From the IMG/VR virus record IMGVR_UViG_3300043436_002687, positions 1 through 42,188 of that record: a DNA stretch of 42,188 nt. One strand, 5' to 3'. Below, in pieces: positions 1 through 5,579 of this stretch. Position numbers and translations under genes: made by a program. The notes beneath the pieces were generated by a model, which saw only the letters and a list, made by a program, of their open reading frames with translations, did no database searches and had not been told where the DNA came from. Origin of the DNA: a virus. How positions within the stretch are numbered: position 1 is the stretch's first letter; each line of letters starts with the position of its first letter.

Positions 1-226
1 TTACGTTGGATTCCCATTCCGGTTTCTTCACATCCCTTAACCGTTTGTATCCATCCATAACCAATAAGACCAAACGCCCAAAGATCAGCAAAGCCGCACC
101 GTGAATAAGAATCCAGTTTTCGGTCTGGGAGAATAAAGCCGCAACGCTGACCGTTCCAATGTCGCCAATAAATTTCATTGTGTCCTCTTTGAGCCGACAA
201 ATAAAGTGATTGATTACATCTTTCAT
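1..226 (-). CDS. Holin-like small membrane protein, partial copy cut by the window edge
   Basis: This is the 5' part of a gene whose complete copy lies at 41357-41668. The start codon is at 224-226 and overlaps the stop of the endolysin gene by one base (TAATG). The protein has a hydrophobic segment around residues 40-57 (ILIHGAALLIFGRLVLLVM) and a basic tail, as expected of a small phage lysis-associated membrane protein. The gene is not broken; the coordinate system simply starts inside it. It differs from the right-hand copy by a few substitutions, for example V for A at residue 4. Confidence 0.6.
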   Translation of the reverse strand, partial: MKDVINHFICRLKEDTMKFIGDIGTVSVAALFSQTENWILIHGAALLIFGRLVLLVMDGYKRLRDVKKPEWESNV

Positions 227-228
227 TA
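1..228. repeat. Left end overlap, block 1 (matches 41443-41670)
   Basis: The block repeats 41443-41670 with only a handful of substitutions (around 128, 152-165 and 216) and no gap seen. The match stops right after the endolysin stop codon. Together with the block at 592-753 it shows that the two ends of the window are the same genomic locus. Confidence 0.9.
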
Positions 229-588
229 CTTTGACCAAATGACGTGAGAAGGTAAAGAAGGATCACAATCAACATGAATCCATGATTTGTAAATGCCGAC
301 CCGGTTGAATCCTACCGCCTGAAGTGAGCAGAGAATCCTGTACCCTTCCGTTCCTGATGAATAGCCGATGTCAGCCGCCCAACCTTTCGTATGCGATGAA
401 TTAGGTTCACCACCGATGGCCTTATTGTGTGCAATGGTCCGAAAGCCTGAATTGATTTTGAAAGGGATTCCGCATAAAGCACGGGCCTTGTCAAGTTTGG
501 TCAAAAAGTCTGGCTGCATTTGTGAACCAGAACCAGGGGCATCCTTCGAATCAAATTCCGAAAGAGTGAAATGTTTCAATTGTAGCAT
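226..588 (-). CDS. Endolysin, peptidase M15 family (allele A)
   Basis: This 120-residue protein is a zinc D,D- or L,D-carboxypeptidase-like murein hydrolase of the Peptidase_M15_3 type. The expected zinc ligands are visible: H66 and D73 in HTKGWAAD, and H105 in WIHVD, with D107 next to it. R50 in SGFR fits the substrate-binding arginine of the family. It has no signal peptide, so release would depend on a holin. The start ATG at 586-588 lies four bases from a TAAAATTTG box, so the message may be nearly leaderless. The gene overlaps the holin-like gene downstream by one base. At the other end of the window the same position is filled by a very different M15 enzyme (41668-42021). Confidence 0.88.
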   Translation of the reverse strand: MLQLKHFTLSEFDSKDAPGSGSQMQPDFLTKLDKARALCGIPFKINSGFRTIAHNKAIGGEPNSSHTKGWAADIGYSSGTEGYRILCSLQAVGFNRVGIYKSWIHVDCDPSLPSHVIWSK

Positions 589-592
589 TTGG

Positions 593-601
593 CAAATTTT
601 A
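593..601 (-). promoter_or_regulatory. Probable -7 box for the lysis operon
   Basis: On the minus strand the sequence reads TAAAATTTG, one base longer than the Bacteroidota TAnnTTTG core. It sits four bases from the endolysin ATG. The same box is kept at 42028-42036 in front of the other endolysin allele. Confidence 0.4.
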
Positions 602-683
602 CCCTAAAAATTGTGTAATCAAAACGCCCTGTAAATCAGAGGGATAAAAATTATTTGAAATTTATTTTACATTTCTTTTCAAA

Positions 684-719
684 TATGTTTGCAGAATTTA
701 AAAGAAAGGGTTTACTTTG
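684..719 (+). promoter_or_regulatory. Probable Bacteroidota-type promoter for the 750 gene
   Basis: A TTTG at 688-691 (within TATGTTTG) is followed after 21 bases by TACTTTG at 713-719. This resembles the Bacteroidota sigma factor -33/-7 pair with one T missing in the -7 box. It drives rightward transcription, divergent from the lysis operon. Confidence 0.5.
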
Positions 720-749
720 TCTCAACGAAAACAAAAACAGAAAAAAGAC

Positions 750-902
750 ATGAGCAACGAAACAATGAAATTAAGAACTGAAAAAGAATTAACTAAAATG
801 GGTTTTTCGGCTAATGAAGTCAAAGCCTTAATTGAAAAATTCTGGAATCAAGCTTCTTATTTGAAAACTGCAAGAGAAAAAGCCCTGTACATGACCGCTT
901 AA
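750..902 (+). CDS. Small hypothetical protein
   Basis: The product has 50 residues and is charged and likely helical. The ATG at 750 is preferred over an upstream TTG at 717 because 717 lies inside the -7 box, and the A-rich stretch between them is a normal Bacteroidota leader. A GGGGC-UUCG-GCCCC terminator follows 8 bases after the stop. The last bases of the window (42185-42187) hold the same ATG again. I recognise no family. Confidence 0.6.
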   Translation: MSNETMKLRTEKELTKMGFSANEVKALIEKFWNQASYLKTAREKALYMTA

Positions 903-908
903 ACCAAA

Positions 909-930
909 ACGGGGCTTCGGCCCCTTATTT
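909..930 (+). terminator. Intrinsic terminator after the 750 gene
   Basis: GGGGC (911-915), loop TTCG, GCCCC (920-924), then TTATTTT. The stable UUCG tetraloop hairpin recurs at 32843-32856. Confidence 0.75.
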
Positions 931-956
931 TCAAACAATCAAAAACAGAAAACAAA

Positions 957-1136
957 ATGAAGACTTACAAGCAAATCAATTTTAAAAGAGATTACGAAAC
1001 CACTAATGTAAAATTCATTCAGGTTTTAGATGATTCGGTATTAGATTCAAAATATTGGATTGAGTGTAATGACTCTGAAATAGACTGCAATCAATTGTGG
1101 AAAGAAGGTAGTAAAATTATGTTCGGATATGCCTAA
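957..1136 (+). CDS. Small hypothetical protein
   Basis: A 59-residue protein starting with MKTYKQINFKRDYE, preceded by an A-rich leader (AAAACAGAAAACAAA) typical of the genes in this window. It contains two cysteines and a WI-E-C-N stretch but no family I recognise. Its last 8 bases overlap the start of the next gene, so the two are probably translationally coupled. Confidence 0.5.
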   Translation: MKTYKQINFKRDYETTNVKFIQVLDDSVLDSKYWIECNDSEIDCNQLWKEGSKIMFGYA

Positions 1137-1308
1137 AGGAATCCCAAACAACGGCCCTCGCAAAGCCGGATGCGGACGCAAGTCTGGAGAGCCAACCACG
1201 ACAATTGCATTCAGAGTTCCGGTTGTTGAAAAGGAAAGATTGAAAATCCTGATCGGCAACATGGTTGATGAATATTTGGACAACAAAAAACAAAACCCTC
1301 TTAGTTGA
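1129..1308 (+). CDS. Small basic protein, possible ribbon-helix-helix DNA-binding protein
   Basis: The 59-residue product has a glycine- and arginine-rich N-terminus (MPKGIPNNGPRKAGCGRKSG) followed by TTTIAFRVP and a helix pair VEKERLKILIGNMVDEYL. That strand-helix-helix pattern resembles Arc/MetJ-type ribbon-helix-helix proteins, which bind DNA as dimers. The start overlaps the previous gene by 8 bases and a terminator hairpin overlaps its stop codon. The assignment is by pattern only. Confidence 0.5.
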   Translation: MPKGIPNNGPRKAGCGRKSGEPTTTIAFRVPVVEKERLKILIGNMVDEYLDNKKQNPLS

Positions 1309-1320
1309 GGGTTTTTCTTT
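1292..1320 (+). terminator. Intrinsic terminator overlapping the 1129 gene stop
   Basis: CCCTC (1296-1300), loop TTAGTT, GAGGG (1307-1311) followed by TTTTTCTTTTT. The stop codon lies in the loop and descending stem. Confidence 0.75.
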
Positions 1321-1321
1321 T

Positions 1322-1329
1322 TACCTTTG
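1322..1329 (+). promoter_or_regulatory. -7 promoter box TACCTTTG for the 1335 RNA
   Basis: A perfect TAnnTTTG match placed directly after the preceding terminator and in front of a stretch with no reading frame. It implies a separate transcript starting near 1335. Confidence 0.55.
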
Positions 1330-1332
1330 GGC

Positions 1333-1528
1333 CGCAATTATTTATTGTCGAAAGACTATTCCAGATGAAAGGTGAACCCTCGGCTCCGTATCTGTCTTAA
1401 ATGACAAGTAGATAAGCAAGTTGAAACTCCGGTGACGGCTGGACCATTCCGGGAAGCCTAGTAGCACTGATACGGCACGACTGCGTAAATGTTGCAAAAA
1501 AGCCAGTTCTTAAAGGATTGGCTTTTTA
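1333..1528 (+). ncRNA. Probable stand-alone structured RNA, about 190 nt
   Basis: The segment has a promoter box, no convincing reading frame and its own terminator. By eye it folds into a closed multibranch structure. CGCA (1333-1336) and GTCG (1347-1350) pair with the contiguous strand CGACTGCG (1478-1485). CCGTATC (1386-1392) pairs with GATACGG (1469-1475). Inside lie hairpins TGTC/GACA (1393-1406) and GGCT/AGCC (1437-1458). The terminator is AAGCCA/TGGCTT (1500-1524) plus a T-run. I do not recognise a known RNA class. A long untranslated region of the late operon is the alternative, but the terminator argues against it. Confidence 0.5.
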
Positions 1529-1531
1529 TTT
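1500..1531 (+). terminator. Intrinsic terminator of the 1335 RNA
   Basis: AAGCCA (1500-1505) pairs with TGGCTT (1519-1524) across a 13-base loop, then TTTATTTT. It abuts the next promoter box at 1532. Confidence 0.6.
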
Positions 1532-1539
1532 TATATTTG
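1532..1539 (+). promoter_or_regulatory. -7 promoter box TATATTTG for the packaging and tail operon
   Basis: A perfect TAnnTTTG core 17 bases before the ATG at 1557. The leader GCGAAAACGATTTCAATT is unstructured. It is the first promoter upstream of the terminase genes and may drive the late operon. Confidence 0.6.
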
Positions 1540-1556
1540 CGAAAACGATTTCAATT

Positions 1557-1712
1557 ATGCCGCTAAAAAAAGGATCAAGTCAAAAGACTATAAGCCAGAA
1601 TATCAGCATGGAATTGAAGAAGAATCCTTCCATGAAACCAAAGCAAGCGGTTGCAATCGCACTAAGCACCGCAGGCAAGGCAAAGAAGCCCAAGGGCAAA
1701 AAGAAGATGTAG
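1557..1712 (+). CDS. Small basic phage protein (DUF6496-like)
   Basis: The 51-residue protein [20 protein letters not shown]... with [16 protein letters not shown] near its end matches the pattern of a small lysine-rich protein common beside phage terminase genes (DUF6496-like). Its function is unknown; the strong positive charge suggests nucleic acid contact. The ATG at 1557 is chosen over an upstream in-frame ATG at 1518, which lies within the terminator and promoter region. The next gene follows after one base. Confidence 0.7.
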   Translation: MPLKKGSSQKTISQNISMELKKNPSMKPKQAVAIALSTAGKAKKPKGKKKM

Positions 1713-1713
1713 T

Positions 1714-1944
1714 ATGGCTGAAAAGAAGTACAAGAAAACAATAGGAGACAAAACCGTTAAGTTCGGGGCAAAGGGTTATTCTATTGCACCCGGCACGGCT
1801 AAAGGTGACTCCTACTGTGCCAGATCAGCCGGAATAAAGAAATGCAAGAATCCACCATGTGCCAATGACCTGAGCCGCCAGGCATGGGGATGCGTTGGTA
1901 AAAAGTCTGTCAAGTCAAAGGCAGTCAAATTCAAAAGAAACTAA
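1714..1944 (+). CDS. Small basic cysteine-containing phage protein
   Basis: A 76-residue, lysine-rich protein with four or five cysteines: CARSAGIKKCKNPPC followed by NDLSRQAWGC. The spacing of the cysteines suggests metal or disulfide structure. Proteins of this pattern (CARS...LSR..W.C, close to DUF6321-like sequences) are found in Bacteroidota phages next to the DUF6496-like gene and the small terminase. No enzymatic motif is visible. It belongs to the same transcription unit as the terminase genes. Confidence 0.6.
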   Translation: MAEKKYKKTIGDKTVKFGAKGYSIAPGTAKGDSYCARSAGIKKCKNPPCANDLSRQAWGCVGKKSVKSKAVKFKRN

Positions 1945-1990
1945 TTCAAATCATTTACCGTGAGAACGGAACTACTTAAAATGTTAAACT

Positions 1991-2437
1991 ATGCAATTCA
2001 CCGTTGGGAATGAATTTTGGAAACGAAGGACAAAACACGGACGGGACAAACTATTCAAAGACCCTGAAACACTTTGGGAAGCCGCACAGGAATACTTCCA
2101 ATGGTGTCACGATAACCCTCTGATTGAAATTGACTTTGTTGGGAAGGATGCTCAACAGGTTGAAAAGCCAAAAATGAGGGCTTTTACATGGTCAGGATTA
2201 GAAATCTATCTTGATATTGATTCGTTAAAGCACTATAAAAGCGATCCAAACTATTCCGATTTTTTCCCCGTCATCACACGCATAGAGAAAATCATGTACA
2301 CCCAAAAGTTTGAAGGGGCTGCTGCCGGATTTCTAAATCCAAACATCATTGCAAGGGATTTGAGGTTATTTGACAATGATCCCACTCCGACAAATCTAAC
2401 CGTCACCATTTCCGGACCTGTTCCACCGTCTGAATAA
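1991..2437 (+). CDS. Terminase small subunit (gp3-like DNA-packaging protein)
   Basis: The 148-residue protein starts with GNEFWKRRTKHGRDKLF and continues with LWEAAQEYFQWCHDNP, the signature of the gp3-type DNA packaging family. It should recognise phage DNA at the packaging start site and hand it to the large subunit encoded 60 bases downstream. The N-terminal helical part is the expected DNA-binding region. The C-terminus is a low-complexity proline-containing tail (TISGPVPPSE). The length is usual for the family. Confidence 0.88.
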   Translation: MQFTVGNEFWKRRTKHGRDKLFKDPETLWEAAQEYFQWCHDNPLIEIDFVGKDAQQVEKPKMRAFTWSGLEIYLDIDSLKHYKSDPNYSDFFPVITRIEKIMYTQKFEGAAAGFLNPNIIARDLRLFDNDPTPTNLTVTISGPVPPSE

Positions 2438-2497
2438 GTCCTGATGTGCTAACATTGCAGCCGGACGAAATTAGCATATGTGATATAAACCTTATCA

Positions 2498-3796
2498 ATG
2501 CACTACGATTTTCAGCGTAATTTCTGGCTTAAATGGTACTGGCCTTTCGTAGAGACTCTCTACACCAAGGAAGGCCACTACGGCACAAGACAATCGGCAA
2601 AGTCTCACAACATCGCCAGAAAGCTGATCTACCATTCCTTTCAACCGTATCAGTTCAATGTGATCCATTCCAGAAAGGTCTATTCCGACATTGAAGGTTC
2701 GACATTTACCCTGCTGACCAATCTAATCTACAAACACTTCAAGAATGATTTCATCATTCGCAAGAATCACTTTGAGATCATCAACAAGCATACAGGTAAT
2801 TGGTTCAGGGGGTTGGGGATGGACAAGGCAGAAAAGGGTAAGGGTGTCGAAGGGGCTAACATTGCCTGGTTAAACGAAGCCAACCAGTTTACCCGGGAAG
2901 ATGTGGATTACATCGACACAACTCTTCGAGGGGAGACGGGCGTTCCCATTTCATTGATCATGGATTGGAATCCTGAATCCATAAATCATTGGCTGAAAAA
3001 GGAAGTTGACGAAAACAAGGATAAACCGGATTGCATCTTCCACAAATCAACCTTTTGGGATAACTACACCATTGACCGTGAAGCATTGCACGAACGATTG
3101 CTTCGGATCAAGTCACACGGATTGGAAGGCGAAAGAAGATATAAGGTTTGGGCGTTGGGCGATTGGGGAGTTGAAGACATTGATTCAACCTTTGCCTATT
3201 CATTCGAGGCTGATAAGCACGTTATAAAGGGCAGGATCAACATCAACCCTCAGTTTGAAATATACCTTTCATTTGACTTTAACGTAACCAACACCTGCGG
3301 AGTCTACCAGTTCCTCAAGAACGTCAAAGGTCAAAAGTATTATGCTACCATCAACAAGATTAAAACCTACCGAATCGGGGATCTGAAAATCCTTTGCGAA
3401 ACAATCAAAGCCGAATTCCCAAAAGCAAAGTTCATCATCAACGGGGATGCGTCCGGTCAAAACAAGTCTGCATTCACATCTGATAACATCTCAGCATACA
3501 CCGCCATCAAATCACATTTGCAATTGAATGATATGCAGATTCAGGTTGCACCTGCTAACCCTTCGCACATTCAATCAAGGGTTATCACCAACATGGTCTT
3601 GCAGCGTTGTAATGTCCGAATAGCGGAAGAAAATGATCTTTTAATTGAAGATTTAAAACAGGCACAGGTTGATCGAAAAGGAAGTCTTGACCCTTGGAAG
3701 CTGAAGAACCCGAACCTGTCGCACAGTCTCGATGAGTTCAGATATTTTGTTTTCACAAATTTTCATGAAATTGCCAACGATTACGAAATTGAATAA
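2498..3796 (+). CDS. terL: Terminase large subunit (ATPase and nuclease)
   Basis: This 432-residue protein is the packaging motor. The ATPase domain shows a Walker A-like TRQSAKSH at residues 30-37 and a Walker B-like stretch NIAWLNEA at 121-128 with the catalytic glutamate. The nuclease domain of RNase H fold shows candidate acidic metal ligands D260 (YLSFDFN), D317 (INGDASG) and D412 (HSLDEFRY). The length is typical of PBSX/phage terminase 3-type subunits. It follows the small subunit and its stop overlaps the next start by one base (TAATG). Confidence 0.95.
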   Translation: MHYDFQRNFWLKWYWPFVETLYTKEGHYGTRQSAKSHNIARKLIYHSFQPYQFNVIHSRKVYSDIEGSTFTLLTNLIYKHFKNDFIIRKNHFEIINKHTGNWFRGLGMDKAEKGKGVEGANIAWLNEANQFTREDVDYIDTTLRGETGVPISLIMDWNPESINHWLKKEVDENKDKPDCIFHKSTFWDNYTIDREALHERLLRIKSHGLEGERRYKVWALGDWGVEDIDSTFAYSFEADKHVIKGRININPQFEIYLSFDFNVTNTCGVYQFLKNVKGQKYYATINKIKTYRIGDLKILCETIKAEFPKAKFIINGDASGQNKSAFTSDNISAYTAIKSHLQLNDMQIQVAPANPSHIQSRVITNMVLQRCNVRIAEENDLLIEDLKQAQVDRKGSLDPWKLKNPNLSHSLDEFRYFVFTNFHEIANDYEIE

Positions 3797-4197
3797 TGAA
3801 TAATTCCTGCTGCAACACTTGTTACTCCATCTGTGAGCCTCTGATTTCCTGCTTTGAGGATTTGATTATCTACGTTCCAATTGGATACATGGAGGACCAG
3901 ATTAAAGTCAGGATCAAGAACGGACAAGGCCATGTCACTTATCAGACCTTGGATGTCCTCGGTGGTACTCACGTTGAGATCAATGTTGAAACGGCAGCAA
4001 TCCCCGAAGGGTTCTTCTCGTCCTATGGCAGCCCGTATGAAATCCGGTTCGTGAATCCATCCTTGCAGGAATTATTATTTGTTGCAATTGATGGAAAAAT
4101 GTATAATTGCATCACATTCAATATTGCGAACGGATCGACAAACGAAACGGTTGCTTTTGTGAATGCTTTTTACAACGAATTGCCGCAAGGTTATTAA
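3796..4197 (+). CDS. Hypothetical protein in the packaging-tail operon
   Basis: The 133-residue protein has a cysteine-rich N-terminus (NNSCCNTCYSICEPLISC) and a beta-rich remainder with regularly spaced hydrophobic strands. It overlaps the terminase stop by one base, which implies translational coupling. The mix of strands and the position suggest a small virion or tail component, but no family is recognised. The last residues overlap the leader of the next gene only slightly. Confidence 0.65.
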   Translation: MNNSCCNTCYSICEPLISCFEDLIIYVPIGYMEDQIKVRIKNGQGHVTYQTLDVLGGTHVEINVETAAIPEGFFSSYGSPYEIRFVNPSLQELLFVAIDGKMYNCITFNIANGSTNETVAFVNAFYNELPQGY

Positions 4198-4198
4198 C

Positions 4199-4519
4199 AT
4201 GAGAATAGTAAACGGTCTTAAAGTATTCACACATGACGAAGCAGTTGATATGCTGAGTCAGGATGAACCGAAGCCAGACAAGGACACGAAATCAGCATTT
4301 AGGATTATCTTGTCCTTGGCGATTGCGGTCATTCTTGCAATCCTTTTGTTTTCCTGCTCAAAAAAGGAATCCTTTTCTGTTTACACGGTCAGGACAATTG
4401 AAAGACCAGGGACATTTGCCTGCAAGATTACGGCCCGTTCACCCGGGAAACCTGACCTTGTCTTTTATGAGGAATGCGGAAAGTATAAGGTTAATCAGAC
4501 GTTTAAGGTTGAATTTTGA
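4199..4519 (+). CDS. Small single-pass membrane protein
   Basis: A 106-residue protein with a soluble N-terminal 35 residues, one strong membrane segment at about 38-55 (ILSLAIAVILAILLFS) and a C-terminal beta-like domain with two cysteines. A cysteine just after the hydrophobic stretch (FSCSKK) looks like a lipobox, but the segment is too far from the N-terminus for a normal lipoprotein. The ATG at 4199 follows the previous stop by one base and is preferred over an overlapping upstream start at 4163. Function unknown. Confidence 0.6.
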   Translation: MRIVNGLKVFTHDEAVDMLSQDEPKPDKDTKSAFRIILSLAIAVILAILLFSCSKKESFSVYTVRTIERPGTFACKITARSPGKPDLVFYEECGKYKVNQTFKVEF

Positions 4520-4528
4520 TGAGTAACT

Positions 4529-4858
4529 ATGAATCAAATTGTGGGGGCAAGCGGAGAGGGTGCTGCATTATTATGCCTGTTTCAGATAGCGATAGTGTCG
4601 GCAATGCTATCATTGTTCTTGGATTACCTGATGGATCATATGCCGCCTTTCCAATGGTATCTAAGTCAGTTAAGCCAACTGCCCGAAAACATCGCAAAGC
4701 CGTTAGGTGAATGCCTCTTTTGCTCTGGTGCATGGCAGTATCTCATTATTTCAATTTTCCTCTTTAATCAACCTTTATGGCTTTCAATATTTGGCCTTGG
4801 AATAAACCACATAAGCCTCAAACTACTGGCATACTTACGTCAGAAGATCAACCTATAA
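4529..4858 (+). CDS. Small multi-pass membrane protein (DUF1360-like)
   Basis: The 109-residue protein has about three hydrophobic segments (residues 10-30, 64-82 and 84-98) and the motif PLGECLFCSGAW, similar to the CxxC-GxW motif of DUF1360 membrane proteins. The role is unknown. Its last 82 bases overlap the start of the tail assembly chaperone gene, which is longer than any other overlap in this operon. An alternative frame at 4516-4710 covers the same DNA but has no recognisable features. Confidence 0.55.
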   Translation: MNQIVGASGEGAALLCLFQIAIVSAMLSLFLDYLMDHMPPFQWYLSQLSQLPENIAKPLGECLFCSGAWQYLIISIFLFNQPLWLSIFGLGINHISLKLLAYLRQKINL

Positions 4859-5523
4859 TACCTCAATACAATGGGACTGCCGACCGTAAGCATTGGGATA
4901 AGATCAAGTTTGCGTTTCGTTCTGGTGATCGGAATTACTTCTGCTTTGGTCACGACATCAACATTCCATACGAACGGATGCACGCAGCCATTGACATTTA
5001 TCGGGAGTTGGATGCGGCAGTTAATCCGGTTTATCTCGATAGCCATTGCAAGGCCGTTGATGCCGTTCTTGAATCCGAGAAGATCAAGACCAACAAGAAA
5101 CTGATTGAGATCGGGATATTGAACGCCAGACTAAAGGAACGCAAAGAACTGGCTATCTCTGTACAGATTCAAATCAAACTGGCAACGGTTAAATATTTTG
5201 ATGAGGTAGAAAACCCGTTCAGCTATCAGCACGATTACAACAAGTCAAAAATCGAACATTGGGCCAAAAATGCTGATGTTCCTACTTTTTTTTTGAGTCT
5301 GCCGGAAAATCAATATCTGACTACTGGAGACGAATTACAGAGGAGTTTGAACACCTATTTAACGGGGGAAACTCTGATGAATTTAAAGATGTTAGAGCAT
5401 CATATTACATTGTTAGCCTCAGAGACTTCAAACGCAGATTCAACGAAAATCTTAGCTTTGCAAAAGGAATGGGAACAGACCTTTCTGAATTGGTCGAACA
5501 ACCCCTCTACACTTACTACCTGA
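4777..5523 (+). CDS. Tail assembly chaperone, unshifted product (gpG-like)
   Basis: The 248-residue product sits immediately upstream of the tape measure gene, where siphophages encode the G and GT tail chaperones. The N-terminal 170 residues are helical and charged. At codons 170-173 the message runs through nine T residues (5286-5294). From there two frames are open: the zero frame for another 76 residues, and the -1 frame for 95 residues ending on the start codon of the tape measure gene. The chaperones coat the tape measure protein and recruit tail tube subunits. No sequence signature of the family is visible, so position and frameshift carry the call. Confidence 0.6.
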   Translation: MAFNIWPWNKPHKPQTTGILTSEDQPIIPQYNGTADRKHWDKIKFAFRSGDRNYFCFGHDINIPYERMHAAIDIYRELDAAVNPVYLDSHCKAVDAVLESEKIKTNKKLIEIGILNARLKERKELAISVQIQIKLATVKYFDEVENPFSYQHDYNKSKIEHWAKNADVPTFFLSLPENQYLTTGDELQRSLNTYLTGETLMNLKMLEHHITLLASETSNADSTKILALQKEWEQTFLNWSNNPSTLTT

Positions 5524-5579
5524 TGTATTCGCATTGGGTAGCATCACTGAAAGCTGACAAATCCAATGCGAAAAAATGA
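5292..5579 (+). CDS. -1 frameshift extension of the tail assembly chaperone (gpGT-like)
   Basis: In the zero frame the codons are ACT TTT TTT TTG. A slip by -1 on T TTT TTT (5286-5292) continues as FESAGKSISDYWRRITEEF and stays open to a TGA at 5577-5579. The predicted fusion has about 267 residues. The extension reads like a real helical protein (DFKRRFNENLSFAKGMG) and its stop overlaps the tape measure ATG as ATGA, the usual arrangement for GT. It has no good start codon of its own near the slip site. A one-base homopolymer error is the alternative. Confidence 0.6.
   Translation, partial: FESAGKSISDYWRRITEEFEHLFNGGNSDEFKDVRASYYIVSLRDFKRRFNENLSFAKGMGTDLSELVEQPLYTYYLMYSHWVASLKADKSNAKK

Larger units (their letters stand above)
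592..753. repeat. Left end overlap, block 2 (matches 42027-42188)
   Basis: This block repeats 42027-42188 with two or three substitutions near 635-640. The offset is 41435 here and 41442 in block 1, so the allele A endolysin segment is 7 bases longer. The match begins directly upstream of the endolysin start codon, so the divergent segment is bounded almost exactly by the gene. Confidence 0.9.

Noticed and set aside
1047-1337. 96-residue minus-strand frame
   Set aside because: Antisense to two small genes and a terminator; no start context or domain.
4516-4710. 64-residue frame overlapping the DUF1360-like gene
   Set aside because: Short, no motif and in conflict with the longer membrane protein frame, though the choice is not fully certain.
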